In this document: positions 54,546-63,756 of the stretch, piece by piece
Position numbering within the stretch: position 1 is the stretch's first letter
Layout of the letters: every line of letters begins with the position of its first letter
DNA from: Pseudomonas sp. UYIF39
GTDB lineage: Bacteria > Pseudomonadota > Gammaproteobacteria > Pseudomonadales > Pseudomonadaceae
NCBI RefSeq assembly: GCF_029963765.1
Contig: NZ_JALBYU010000006.1
Location: 247,283-311,282, forward strand
Direction: 5' to 3'
Length of the DNA: 64,000 nt
The notes under the pieces: model-generated
Databases searched by the model: none
What the model was told of the DNA's origin: nothing
Seen by the model: only the letters and a program-made list of their open reading frames with translations
Position numbers and translations under genes: made by a program

Positions 54546-56234
54546 TTAAACCCTGACATTGCGTCCCGGCAACGAAGATCGCTGGCTGGTTTCCCAATCC
54601 TGGACAAGCCCGACCGGCGCATCGGACGCCGGCAGCATGGTGCGCCCACGAACCAGGTCGGAGGCCCGCTCGGCCAGCATGATGGTCGGTGCATTGAGGT
54701 TGCCGTTTGGCTCGGTCGGGAACACCGACGAGTCAATCACCCGCAACCCCGCTATGCCCCGCACACGCAACTCGGAATCAACCACTGCCATCTCGTCCTC
54801 GCCCATACGGCACGAGCCGCAAGGATGGTAGGTGCTTTCGAGGTTTTCACGCACGAAAGCGTCGATCTCTTCGTCGGTGTTCACCTGTGGCCCGGGGGCG
54901 ATCTCGCCGTCGCGGAAGCGGTCCATCGCCGGTTGGCCGATGATCTCGCGGGTCAGGCGGATGCAACGGCGGAAACCTTCGCGGTCTTCTTCGCGTTGCA
55001 GGTAGTTGAATTGAATCTCCGGATGTTCGTAAGGGTCAGCGGAACGCACCCGAACGTAACCGCGACTCTTCGGCTTGTTCGGCCCGGTGAGCACCATGAA
55101 GCCGTGGCCCTTGATCGGTTTGTTGCCGTCGTAACGCATGGCCGCAGGCAGAAAATGGAACTGAATGTCCGGCCAGCGCAGTCCTTTATCCGAGCGGATG
55201 AAACCACCGGCCTCGAAATGATTGGTGGCGCCGAGCCCGTCCTTGAACAACAGCCAGCGCAGGCCGATCAACAGTTTGCTCAGTGGGTCCATTTTGCTGT
55301 TGAGCGTCACCGGTTCCTTGCAGCCGAACTGGATGTAAACCTCGGCGTGATCCTGCAGGTTCTCCCCTACTCCCGGCAGGTCATGACGCACGCCAATCCC
55401 GGCTTTGCGCAGGACCTCGGCCGGGCCGATACCAGAGCGCTGCAACAAGTGTGGAGAGCCAATGGGCCCGGACGATACGAGCACTTCCCGGTTGCAATAG
55501 ACCTGGTGCGTCTGGCCTTCGTGGTCATACATGACGCCGACGGCTCGCTTGCCTTCAAGCATGATCTGACGGGTCATTGCATGGGTGATCACGGTCAGGT
55601 TCGGACGTCCCATGGCCGGGCGCAGGTAAGCGTTGGCCGTGGAGCAGCGCACGCCGTTTTTCACCGTCATGTGCATCGCGCCGAACCCTTCCTGCATGTA
55701 GCCGTTGCAGTCTTCGGTCTTGATGTAGCCCGCCTCGGCACCCGCTTCGACCCAGGCCCCGTACAACGGGTTTTTCATGTGATTGCCGTTGGTGGTGTGC
55801 AAGGGGCCGGTGCCGCCGCGATAGCCGTCACCGCCCTCCTCGTAATGTTCGGCCCGTTTGAAATACGGCAGGCAATTGCGATAGCCCCAGCCCTCTGCAC
55901 CGAGGGACTCCCATTCGTCAAAGTCATAGGCATGGCCACGGATGTACACCAGGCCATTGATTGACGAGGAGCCACCCAGCACCTTGCCCCTTGGGCAGTG
56001 AATGCGACGTCCGTTAAGAAAAGGCTCCGGCTCGGTCTCGTAACGCCAGTTGTACTTCTTGGTGTTCATCGGGATCGAAAACGCGCTCGGCATCTGGATC
56101 ACCACACTGCGATCGCTGCCGCCGAATTCCAGCACCAGGACCGAGGTGGCGGGGTCTTCGCTCAAGCGGTTGGCCAACACACAACCTGCCGAGCCGGCAC
56201 CGATGATGATGTAGTCGTATTTTTGCGTAGCCAT
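54546..56234 (-). CDS. GMC-family alcohol/choline dehydrogenase (BetA-like)
   Basis: A 562-residue flavoprotein. FAD motif [19 protein letters not shown] (8-26), [37 protein letters not shown], and the active-site HPCGSCRMG plus [17 protein letters not shown] at the end. It is like choline/alcohol dehydrogenases and oxidises a primary alcohol to aldehyde. No signal peptide. It is the last gene of an operon with a ureohydrolase, ALDH and NCS1 permease, 2 nt after the permease. True choline as substrate is not supported by the neighbours. Confidence 0.85.
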   Translation of the reverse strand: MATQKYDYIIIGAGSAGCVLANRLSEDPATSVLVLEFGGSDRSVVIQMPSAFSIPMNTKKYNWRYETEPEPFLNGRRIHCPRGKVLGGSSSINGLVYIRGHAYDFDEWESLGAEGWGYRNCLPYFKRAEHYEEGGDGYRGGTGPLHTTNGNHMKNPLYGAWVEAGAEAGYIKTEDCNGYMQEGFGAMHMTVKNGVRCSTANAYLRPAMGRPNLTVITHAMTRQIMLEGKRAVGVMYDHEGQTHQVYCNREVLVSSGPIGSPHLLQRSGIGPAEVLRKAGIGVRHDLPGVGENLQDHAEVYIQFGCKEPVTLNSKMDPLSKLLIGLRWLLFKDGLGATNHFEAGGFIRSDKGLRWPDIQFHFLPAAMRYDGNKPIKGHGFMVLTGPNKPKSRGYVRVRSADPYEHPEIQFNYLQREEDREGFRRCIRLTREIIGQPAMDRFRDGEIAPGPQVNTDEEIDAFVRENLESTYHPCGSCRMGEDEMAVVDSELRVRGIAGLRVIDSSVFPTEPNGNLNAPTIMLAERASDLVRGRTMLPASDAPVGLVQDWETSQRSSLPGRNVRV

Positions 56235-56236
56235 GA

Positions 56237-57805
56237 TTATCTCCGGACCGCCGATTCGTTGAAAACGTGCAACGACGGCTTGGTCAACGTGTCGCCGGTG
56301 GTGTATTGCGGGGATGTTTTTTCGATGTGCTGGATGACGGCTTCTTCGCGCTTGAGGTCGATTGAACGGCTGAACCAGTAGTAGACCAGCCCCGACACGA
56401 TCAGCCCGACCAGCCAGGCGATATCGATGCTGCCGAGCGCTTTGGCGAGCGGGCCGACATACACTTCACGCTGCTCGACGCCGTCGTAGATGTAGAAGAA
56501 CGGAATCATCGAAATGAAGCCGATGGCATACGCCGCGATGCCGCGCAGGCCCCAGCTGCCGTATATGTTGCCGTGGGGCATGAAGAAGTGCGGGATGGCG
56601 TAGCGGCCCTTGCGGACGAAGAAGTAGTCGGTCAGGTTGACCGAGGTCCATGGCACCAGGAAATACAGCATCACCACCAGATAGATGCCCAACACCGACA
56701 AGCCTTTGCCCGAACTCTGGATGCTCAGGGCCACGCCCAGTTGCAGCAGAATCACAAAACCAATCGCCAGAATGCGTGCCTTGCGGGTCGGTTCGATGTG
56801 CTTGATGGAGTCGACGCAGGTCAGCGTGGTCAACTTCGCACTGTAGATGTTCATGGCGATAACCGGCAGGAACGCCAGGATCGTGACGACCACCACCACA
56901 GTCCCCATCAGTGGCGACACGGTGTTGCCGACTTGCCCAAGGGCCACCAGCACGTCCGTGGAATGCAGGTGATCGGCCAGCCAGCCACCGACAGAAATCA
57001 TCCATGCGCCGGACAACGAGGCACCCAGGAACACCACCGCGATCAGTTTGCCGCTGGAAGTGTTCTTCGGCAGGTAACGCGAATAGTCAGACACATACGG
57101 GGCGTAAGCGATGTTGTAACTCGCCGCTGCCGCGAACTGGGCGATGAAACCGGTCCAGTTGAAGCCCAGCGGCGCCGGGGCCACTTCACCGGCCGCGAGT
57201 ACCGGCACCGCGGCATCGGGAACCCAGCCCATCAGCACCGCCAACGTCACCAGACCGTAAAGCGGAAGCGACAGGTACAGCGCCCATTTGAAACTACGGT
57301 GCATCCAGTCATGCCCGAGGATCGCCAATACGGCCGCCGGTATCGTCACCGCCACCGCGATCACCGCGGGGTTGAAGCCGAATAGCGTGTGCAGCCCCTG
57401 CATCATCAACACCAGGTTGACGATGTTGAAACCGGCGAACACAAACAGCGTCGCCAGCAGCACCAGGATCACACCGCGATAGCCGAACTGTGCACGGGAC
57501 TGGATCATCTGCGGCAACCCGAGATGCGGACCTTGCGAGCCGTGAAAGGCCATGAACAGCGTGCCAAACATGATGCCCAGCGTGCCGGCGAGTGTGGTCC
57601 AGAGCGCGGTCAGGCCGACGCTCGGGCCGACGAAGCCGATGGTCATGGTGAAGAAGGTGAAATTGCCGAGGAACCAGAACGGGCCTTGGCTCGACAGTTT
57701 GTCGGTGCGCTCGCTCTCCGGGATGAAGTCAATTGAATGGCTTTCGACGACGGGTTTGTCGTCCAGGGTTGACACGATCGGGGCTGACTTGGCGTTAGTG
57801 TTCAT
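56237..57805 (-). CDS. NCS1-family cation/nucleobase-type permease
   Basis: A 522-residue transporter with about 12 helices. NCS1 pattern: [60 protein letters not shown], and [16 protein letters not shown]1 members import cytosine, allantoin, hydantoins and related nitrogen compounds. The operon context (ureohydrolase, ALDH, GMC) suggests a guanidino or amine substrate. A REP-like hairpin lies upstream at 57865-57898. Confidence 0.85.
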   Translation of the reverse strand: MNTNAKSAPIVSTLDDKPVVESHSIDFIPESERTDKLSSQGPFWFLGNFTFFTMTIGFVGPSVGLTALWTTLAGTLGIMFGTLFMAFHGSQGPHLGLPQMIQSRAQFGYRGVILVLLATLFVFAGFNIVNLVLMMQGLHTLFGFNPAVIAVAVTIPAAVLAILGHDWMHRSFKWALYLSLPLYGLVTLAVLMGWVPDAAVPVLAAGEVAPAPLGFNWTGFIAQFAAAASYNIAYAPYVSDYSRYLPKNTSSGKLIAVVFLGASLSGAWMISVGGWLADHLHSTDVLVALGQVGNTVSPLMGTVVVVVTILAFLPVIAMNIYSAKLTTLTCVDSIKHIEPTRKARILAIGFVILLQLGVALSIQSSGKGLSVLGIYLVVMLYFLVPWTSVNLTDYFFVRKGRYAIPHFFMPHGNIYGSWGLRGIAAYAIGFISMIPFFYIYDGVEQREVYVGPLAKALGSIDIAWLVGLIVSGLVYYWFSRSIDLKREEAVIQHIEKTSPQYTTGDTLTKPSLHVFNESAVRR

Positions 57806-57864
57806 GATGGTCTCTTATTGTTGGAAGATCATGACGAGATAACTGCATTGTTTTGGGTGAACGC

Positions 57865-57898
57865 CCCTGTGGGAGCGAGCAGGCTCGCTAACACAGGG
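57865..57898. repeat. REP-like hairpin inside the ureohydrolase operon
   Basis: Nested inverted repeats: outer CCCTGTG / CACAGGG and inner GCGAGC / GCTCGC. It lies between the ALDH stop and the permease start and may weaken downstream expression or protect the 3' end of the upstream message. The sequence style (CTGTGGGAGCGAGC) is typical of P. fluorescens REPs. Confidence 0.65.
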
Positions 57899-57915
57899 AT
57901 TGAGTCAGCCTTGAC

Positions 57916-59430
57916 TCAGGGAAGTGTGATCCAGACCGCCTTGGTCTCGAGCAGATAATCGAGCTGCTCCGCACCCAGGTCCTTGCCGAATCCGGACTGC
58001 TTGTAGCCACCGAACGGCATCGACGGGTCGAGGGTGCCGTGGGCGTTGACGTAGACCGAACTCGCTTTCAACCGAGGGATCAGGCTGTGCACCTTTCCAA
58101 GGTCATTGGAATACAGTGCAGCCGCCAGGCCGTAAGGCGAGTCATTGGCCAGGGCCAGGGCCTCTTCTTCATCGTCGAACGGTGCGGTGACCAGCACCGG
58201 ACCAAAGATCTCTTCCTGGACGATGCGCATGTCGTTGCGGCAATGGGCAAAAATGGTCGGCTCGACGAAGAAACCGGGGCCCTCGACAGGCTGACCGCCG
58301 TAGACCAGTTCGGCACCTTCTTGCTTGCCGGTTTCGATGTAGTCGGTCACTCGCTCCTTCTGCAACGCCGAGACCAACGGGCTGATGAAGCAGTCTGGAT
58401 CCAGACCCGGTGCGATTTTCAGCGTGCGGGTGTAGGCGATCAGTTCGCGCAGGAATTCGTCGTAGACGCTGCGATGAATATAGGCCCGCGTACCGGCATC
58501 GCACACCTGACCCGAGTTGAAAAACACGCCGTTGGCAATGGCCTGGGCGGCGGCCGGCACGTCGGCATCGGCCAATACGATTACCGGTGATTTTCCTCCG
58601 AGTTCGAGGGTTAGTCGCTTCATTTCGTCGAGGGCAGCGCGGCCAACGGTCCGACCGACCGGGGTCGAGCCGGTGAAGGTGAGTTTGTCGATACCGGGGT
58701 GCGTGGCCATGGCCGCACCGACCACGCTGCCGCGTCCGGTCACGATGTTGATCACCCCGTCCGGGATGCCCGCTTCCTGCACCAGTTCGGCAAAGCGCAA
58801 GGCCGACAGCGAGGTCAATTCGGCAGGTTTAACCACCACGGTGCAACCGGTTGCCAGCGCCGCGCCGAGCTTCCAGGCCATGGTTTGCAGCGGGAAGTTC
58901 CAGGGCACGATGGCGCCGACCACGCCTACCGCTTCCTTGCGGGTATAAGCCAGGTAATTGCCCGGCAGCGACGGCTCAACGGTTCGGCCATGCAGCTTGG
59001 TCGCCCAACCGGCGAAATAACGCAGCGTATCGACCGTACCCTGGATATCGACGTCCCGCGCGAAGGCGACTGATTTGCCCATGTCGATCGATTCGATTTC
59101 CGCCAGTTCGGCGGCGTTGCTTTCAATCAGGTCCGCCAGGCGTTGCATCATCCGCTCGCGTTCTGCCGGTTTGGCCTGACGCCAGGCGCCACCGTCAAAC
59201 TGTGCTCGAGCAGCTTGCACGGCGCGGTCCAGATCCTCGGTAGTGCCCATCGGAATACGGGTGATCAGGCCCTCGGTCGACGGCTCGATAACATCGGACG
59301 TCTGCCCGTCGCTGGCCTCGACAAAGGCGCCGCCGACGAACATTTTCTGAACCTTGCTGAGGAAGGTCTGGGTGGCTTCGGATACACCGAATTTCTGCAA
59401 ATACTGCTTAACGATCGTGTCCATTTTCAT
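57916..59430 (-). CDS. NAD-dependent aldehyde dehydrogenase
   Basis: A 504-residue ALDH. VVGAIVPWNFPLQTMAWKLG, the catalytic Glu276 (LELGGKSPVIV), Cys310 in NSGQVCDAG, and the C-terminal PFGGYKQSGFGKDLG are intact. It resembles amino-aldehyde and betaine aldehyde dehydrogenases by length and motif style. Second gene of the operon, 21 nt after the ureohydrolase. It would oxidise the aldehyde formed by the GMC enzyme. GAGGG lies before the ATG. Confidence 0.9.
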   Translation of the reverse strand: MKMDTIVKQYLQKFGVSEATQTFLSKVQKMFVGGAFVEASDGQTSDVIEPSTEGLITRIPMGTTEDLDRAVQAARAQFDGGAWRQAKPAERERMMQRLADLIESNAAELAEIESIDMGKSVAFARDVDIQGTVDTLRYFAGWATKLHGRTVEPSLPGNYLAYTRKEAVGVVGAIVPWNFPLQTMAWKLGAALATGCTVVVKPAELTSLSALRFAELVQEAGIPDGVINIVTGRGSVVGAAMATHPGIDKLTFTGSTPVGRTVGRAALDEMKRLTLELGGKSPVIVLADADVPAAAQAIANGVFFNSGQVCDAGTRAYIHRSVYDEFLRELIAYTRTLKIAPGLDPDCFISPLVSALQKERVTDYIETGKQEGAELVYGGQPVEGPGFFVEPTIFAHCRNDMRIVQEEIFGPVLVTAPFDDEEEALALANDSPYGLAAALYSNDLGKVHSLIPRLKASSVYVNAHGTLDPSMPFGGYKQSGFGKDLGAEQLDYLLETKAVWITLP

Positions 59431-59451
59431 ACCCTCTGTGCGGCGGTCAGA

Positions 59452-60456
59452 TCACGCCGTGGCCGTGGTGGTTTCGCTCATGGCGTGCCGTGCTTGAGCC
59501 CGCTCGTGGAAGATGAAACCAATACTGTTAAGCAGCAGTTGCGCCGCCAGAATCGAGGTCACGCCGGAAGGGTCATAGACCGGTGCAACCTCGACCAGAT
59601 CCATGCCAACGATGTTGCCTTGGCTGCGTTTGGCCAAGGCCTGGATGATTTCCAGCACTTCGTAATAGAGGAAGCCGCCGTGACTTGGGGTGCCAGTGCC
59701 AGGGGCGATGGACGGGTCGAAACCGTCAATGTCGATGGTGATGTAGTAGTTGATGTTCTGCGGGATCAACGCCAGCACACCTTCGACGCCGAGGCGGCGT
59801 ACATCACGGACCGAAAGGATCTTCGAACCGGCCGCGTGGGCTGCTTCGTAGTCATCGCGATTGGACGACGACACGTTGCGGATACCCATCTGGGTCATGC
59901 CGACGATGTGGTTCATTTCGGACGCACGGCGCAGCGGGTTGCCATGGCCGTAGCGAACGCCATGACGCTCGTCGACGAAGTCCAGGTGCGCGTCGAAGTG
60001 GATGATGTGGATCAGGCCACGGCCCTCGAACGCCTTGATCACCGGAGCGTGAACCGAGTGATCGCCACCGAGTACTACCGGCATGACACCGGCATCCAGA
60101 ATCTTGCGCACGGCGTATTCGGTGTTCTCGTTACTGGTGACCATGTCGGTGTGCACGATATCGGCGTCACCCACATCGACCATGCGCACGTCGGAGGCGG
60201 TCAGGTACATGACGTCATCTTCGTGGTCATAGGCGCCGGCATGGCCGAAGGAAAACAGGGTCGATGCCTCACGAATGCCGCGTGGTCCGAAGCGTGCGCC
60301 CGAACGCCACTGGGTGCCCATGTCGTTGGGCACGCCGAGGACCGCCACGTCCGCATCCAATGCATCCCAATCGGTGCACACCGGGGATTTTCCAAAGGTG
60401 CAGTGACCCACGAATGGCAGGTTCAGGCGACCGGATTCATAACCGTTGTTCGACAT
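59452..60456 (-). CDS. Ureohydrolase (agmatinase/guanidinobutyrase family)
   Basis: A 334-residue Mn-dependent amidinohydrolase. Metal motifs are complete: GGDHSVH (131-137), HFDAHLDF, and DIDGFDPSIAPG. VPNDMGTQWRSGARFGPRGIR and GGFLYYEVLEI are typical of the agmatinase/guanidino-acid branch. It releases urea from a guanidino compound. The start at 60456 fits GGAG 9 nt upstream; ATG at 60465 is too close to it. First gene of the operon. Substrate is not fixed; see the operon finding. Confidence 0.88.
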   Translation of the reverse strand: MSNNGYESGRLNLPFVGHCTFGKSPVCTDWDALDADVAVLGVPNDMGTQWRSGARFGPRGIREASTLFSFGHAGAYDHEDDVMYLTASDVRMVDVGDADIVHTDMVTSNENTEYAVRKILDAGVMPVVLGGDHSVHAPVIKAFEGRGLIHIIHFDAHLDFVDERHGVRYGHGNPLRRASEMNHIVGMTQMGIRNVSSSNRDDYEAAHAAGSKILSVRDVRRLGVEGVLALIPQNINYYITIDIDGFDPSIAPGTGTPSHGGFLYYEVLEIIQALAKRSQGNIVGMDLVEVAPVYDPSGVTSILAAQLLLNSIGFIFHERAQARHAMSETTTATA

Positions 60457-60607
60457 TTCAGGCATCTCCAATTCTTGTTATCAGCTAGCGGACTTGGAAG
60501 GCGACCGCCGTTGGAATGACTATGGGCGCAGGTTTTCGTGGAAAAAATGCTAAACATCAGATACTCATATCGGCATTACCGATGCATCCACACGCGGGAG
60601 GTTCAAG

Positions 60608-61522
60608 GTGATCCAGCTGCACGATGTCGATCTGAAACTGCTCAGGGTGTTTGCCACGATTGTCAGGTGCGGCGGTTTCTCTGCCGCGCAGGCGGCGTTG
60701 AATGCCGGCCAGTCAACCATCAGCGAACAGATGACTCATCTGGAAACCCGGCTCGGGGTAAAGCTCTGTCAACGCGGGCGCAGCGGCTTTCGCCTGACCG
60801 AGCAAGGCGTGGCGATCCACGAAGCCACTCAGCGTCTGCTCTCGGCGGTCGAAAATTTCTGCATGGACGCCGATGTGCTCAAGCAACACATCAGCGGCAA
60901 GCTCAATCTGGGGATCATCGACACCACCATTACCGACCCCGATTCACCGTTACCGCGAACCACCCAGCGCTTCGTCTCCAGGGGGCACGACGTGCATCTG
61001 AACGTGTACGTCGGCACCCCCGCAGAACTGGAAGAACGCGTGCTCGACGGCCGACTTCACCTGGCCATCGGGCACTTCCCGATCTATGTTCCGGGCCTGC
61101 TGCACTCACCGCTGTATCAGGAAGCCTTAGGGTTGTATTGCGGACGGCGGCATCCGCTGTATGGCAGCAAGGCCGTGGGCGACGAATTGCTCGAAGAGAT
61201 TGCCGCTAGCCGGATTGTCGTCAGGGGTTACATGCAGCAGTACGACCTGGAACACTTGGGCGTCAGCAAAGCCGCCGCGACCGTGGACAACATCGAGGCT
61301 TTGGCCATTCTGCTGATCTCCGGTGCCTATCTGGGCTTTCTGCCGATGCACTTCGCGGCCCAGTGGATCAAGACCGGCGAGATGCACCAACTGGCGCCCA
61401 CCAGCTTGCAACTGATGTCGCCGTTCGACGTAATCACCCGACGCGGCACGGCCCCGCCACCGATCCTTCAGGCCTTTCTTGAAGATCTGGCCGCCTGTTC
61501 GCGTACCACCGGCAACACCTGA
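60608..61522 (+). CDS. LysR-family regulator divergent from the ureohydrolase operon
   Basis: A 304-residue LysR protein. HTH residues about 10-50 (VFATIVRCGGFSAAQAAL, AGQSTISEQMTHLETRLG) and co-inducer domain from about 95. GTG start at 60608 with GGGAGG 6 nt upstream. It is divergent from the ureohydrolase gene, 151 nt away, so it is probably the activator of that operon. Confidence 0.86.
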   Translation: MIQLHDVDLKLLRVFATIVRCGGFSAAQAALNAGQSTISEQMTHLETRLGVKLCQRGRSGFRLTEQGVAIHEATQRLLSAVENFCMDADVLKQHISGKLNLGIIDTTITDPDSPLPRTTQRFVSRGHDVHLNVYVGTPAELEERVLDGRLHLAIGHFPIYVPGLLHSPLYQEALGLYCGRRHPLYGSKAVGDELLEEIAASRIVVRGYMQQYDLEHLGVSKAAATVDNIEALAILLISGAYLGFLPMHFAAQWIKTGEMHQLAPTSLQLMSPFDVITRRGTAPPPILQAFLEDLAACSRTTGNT

Positions 61523-61579
61523 CAGACACTGCTGGTGCCGGTCATACTCATTCTGTTCGCAACCCTTGCAGGCCACCCT

Positions 61580-63088
61580 ATGCGCATCCACGTCACCTTC
61601 ATCGATCGCGTCGGCATCACCCAGGAAGTGCTGGCCCTGCTCGGTGGGCGCCGTTTCAATCTGGATGCCGTCGAGATGGTACCGCCCAACGTTTACATCG
61701 ATGCACCCACCCTCGGCGCCGATGTGCTGGAAGAGTTGCGTGAGGCTTTTCTTGGGGTGCGCGGCGTGCAGGCGGTGACGATGGTCGACATCCTCCCGGG
61801 GCAGCGCCGACGCTTGCAACTCGATGCCTTGCTGGCGGCCAGCACCGACCCGGTGTTGGCGGTGGACGAGCGCGGTCATGTGCTGCTGGCCAACCCGGCG
61901 CTGATTTCGCTGTGCGGCCGGGAGCCCGCCGGTGAACCGCTGACGGCACTGTTCGATGATCCCTCCTTGCAACAGACGTTGATCGAACACGGTTACCGCC
62001 TGCCCATGCACGAGGTCAGCCTCGGTGGCCAGACGCTGCTGCTGGACGCCATGCCGATCACCGATGCCGGCGCCCTGCTGACCCTGTATCAACCGAACCG
62101 CATCGGTGAACGCCTCTCGGCGCTGCATCATGACCATGCCGAAGGTTTCGACGCGCTGCTCGGCGAGTCCCCGGCGATTCGTACGCTCAAGGCCCGCGCC
62201 CAGCGTGTTGCAACGCTCGACGCACCGCTGCTGATTCAGGGCGAAACCGGCACCGGCAAAGAGTTGGTGGCCCGCGCCTGCCACGCGATCAGCGCCCGGC
62301 ATGACTCGCCCTTCCTGGCCCTGAACTGCGCGGCACTGCCGGAGAGCCTCGCCGAAAGCGAGCTGTTCGGCTATGCCGCGGGCGCCTTCACCGGCGCACA
62401 ACGGGGTGGCAAACTCGGCCTGCTGGAACTGGCCGACCAGGGCACGGTGTTCCTCGACGAAGTCGGCGAAATGTCGCCCTACTTGCAAGCCAAATTGCTG
62501 CGTTTTTTAAGCGATGGCTGCTTCCGTCGAGTGGGTGGCGATCGTGAGGTCAGGGTCAACGTGCGGGTGCTCAGCGCGACCCACCGTGACCTGGAGAAAA
62601 TGGTCAGCGAAGGCAGCTTTCGCGAGGACCTGTTCTACCGCCTCAATGTGCTCAATCTGCAAGTGCCACCGTTACGCGAACGCGGCCACGACATCCTGTT
62701 GATGGCCAACCACTTCATGCAGCAGGCGTGTGCGCAGATCCAGCGTCCGGTCTGTCGCCTGGCGCCAGGGACCTATCCCGCACTGCTCGGTAACCGCTGG
62801 CCGGGCAATGTGCGGCAACTGCAAAACGTGATCTTCCGCGCCGCTGCCATTTGCGAAAATCCGCTAGTGGACATCGATGACCTCGACATCGCCCGCACCG
62901 CCGTCGAGCGCAAAAACGACGGTGAGGTTGGCAGCCTGGAAGAGGCCGTCGAAGGGTTTGAAAAGAACCTGCTGGAACAGCTCTACAGCATTTATCCCTC
63001 CAGCCGTTTACTCGCTGCCCGCCTGCACACCTCGCACAGTGCGATCGCTATCCGGCTGCGTAAGTACGGCATTCCCGGAAAACCCTGA
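61580..63088 (+). CDS. gcsR: TyrR-like sigma-54 activator of glycine cleavage (GcsR type)
   Basis: A 502-residue enhancer-binding protein. Domains: N-terminal ACT-like segment (RIHVTFIDRVGITQEVLALL), PAS domain near 90-190, AAA+ domain from about 195 with Walker A GETGTGKE, the GAFTGA motif as GAFTGAQ, and Walker B as GTVFLDEVGEM, then a C-terminal TyrR-type HTH (SSRLLAARLHTSHSAIAIRLRKYGI). P. aeruginosa GcsR controls the glycine-cleavage operon and responds to glycine. It sits right upstream of the sigma-54 promoter and gcvH. The ATG at 61580 is chosen over the upstream GTG/ATG because the ACT domain begins there. Confidence 0.88.
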   Translation: MRIHVTFIDRVGITQEVLALLGGRRFNLDAVEMVPPNVYIDAPTLGADVLEELREAFLGVRGVQAVTMVDILPGQRRRLQLDALLAASTDPVLAVDERGHVLLANPALISLCGREPAGEPLTALFDDPSLQQTLIEHGYRLPMHEVSLGGQTLLLDAMPITDAGALLTLYQPNRIGERLSALHHDHAEGFDALLGESPAIRTLKARAQRVATLDAPLLIQGETGTGKELVARACHAISARHDSPFLALNCAALPESLAESELFGYAAGAFTGAQRGGKLGLLELADQGTVFLDEVGEMSPYLQAKLLRFLSDGCFRRVGGDREVRVNVRVLSATHRDLEKMVSEGSFREDLFYRLNVLNLQVPPLRERGHDILLMANHFMQQACAQIQRPVCRLAPGTYPALLGNRWPGNVRQLQNVIFRAAAICENPLVDIDDLDIARTAVERKNDGEVGSLEEAVEGFEKNLLEQLYSIYPSSRLLAARLHTSHSAIAIRLRKYGIPGKP

Positions 63089-63099
63089 CTGTCTGCAAA

Positions 63100-63116
63100 T
63101 CGATACAGCGTATCGA
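63100..63116. promoter_or_regulatory. Palindrome downstream of gcsR (candidate activator site)
   Basis: TCGATA and TATCGA flank CAGCG, a perfect 6-bp-arm palindrome 144 nt upstream of the sigma-54 promoter. Confidence 0.35.
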
Positions 63117-63178
63117 ATTAAAGACAAAACCCCGCAGCTCGTCTGGCCCGGACTAAGTCCCCTCCTCCGTGGATGCCT

Positions 63179-63194
63179 GTATTGATTTCAATAC
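63179..63194. promoter_or_regulatory. Palindrome upstream of sigma-54 promoter (candidate GcsR enhancer site)
   Basis: GTATTGA and TCAATAC form 7-bp perfect arms around TT. It lies 66-81 nt upstream of the -24 element, a normal distance for a sigma-54 activator site. The sequence does not exactly match a GcsR consensus I can verify. Confidence 0.4.
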
Positions 63195-63259
63195 GAACGC
63201 ATTCCGCCGACCATCAAGAAGTATCAGCAGCCTATTGATTTATATAGATAAATAAAAAC

Positions 63260-63275
63260 TGGCACCGCCCTTGCT
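63260..63275 (+). promoter_or_regulatory. Sigma-54 promoter of gcvH-gcvP
   Basis: TGGCACCGCCCTTGCT matches the -24/-12 consensus TGGCAC-N5-TTGC(A/T) with correct spacing, 94 nt before the gcvH start. It is preceded by an enhancer-binding regulator gene and by palindromes, which supports real function. Confidence 0.85.
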
Positions 63276-63368
63276 ATCAACCCTCAAGCCACGCTCGTTG
63301 CCCGACACGAGCCTGCCCATCGCCATCCGCCACCAGCAGTGGATGAGTCTGAACAATGAGGAGTTGAT

Positions 63369-63746
63369 ATGAGCGAATTGCGTTTTACCGTCGATCACGA
63401 ATGGCTGCGTCTTGAGAGCGATGGCCTGATAACTGTGGGGATCACCGCTTATGCCCAGCAAGCGCTGGGTGACGTGGTCTTTGTTCAAGTGCCTGAACTG
63501 CGCACCTTCGGCGCTGGCGATGAAGTGGCCGTGCTGGAGTCGGTGAAAGCTGCCAGCAGCGTGTACATGCCGCTGGATGGCGAAGTGGTCGAAGTGAATT
63601 CGACGCTGGAAAGCTCTCCCGAATTGATCAACGAAGACGCACTGGGTGAGGGCTGGTTCTTCCGTATGCGCCCCAGCGACACGCGTGCAATGGACGCCCT
63701 GCTCGACCAGAGCGCTTACGAGCGCCTGACCAACGACGACGCTTGA
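63369..63746 (+). CDS. gcvH: Glycine cleavage system H protein
   Basis: A 125-residue lipoyl carrier. Lipoylated Lys60 is in VLESVKAASS, flanked by DHEWLRLESDGLITVGITAYAQ at the N-terminal side and LINEDALGEGWFFRM at the C-terminal side. The length is right for GcvH. It carries the aminomethyl group between GcvP and GcvT. It follows the sigma-54 promoter and is 10 nt before gcvP. In Pseudomonas this second, glycine-induced set is gcvH2-gcvP2-glyA2-sdaA-gcvT2. Confidence 0.93.
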   Translation: MSELRFTVDHEWLRLESDGLITVGITAYAQQALGDVVFVQVPELRTFGAGDEVAVLESVKAASSVYMPLDGEVVEVNSTLESSPELINEDALGEGWFFRMRPSDTRAMDALLDQSAYERLTNDDA

Positions 63747-63756
63747 GGATTTGCGT

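Noticed and set aside
54825..55964. Long plus-strand open frame opposite the BetA-like gene
   Set aside because: Antisense shadow; His/Val/Arg-rich and without a ribosome site.
59143..60519. Long plus-strand open frame opposite ureohydrolase and ALDH genes
   Set aside because: Covers two genes with intact active sites on the other strand; no family resemblance.
61127..62488. Long minus-strand open frame opposite gcsR and the LysR gene end
   Set aside because: It crosses two real plus-strand genes and has Gln/Arg/His-rich composition typical of antisense frames.
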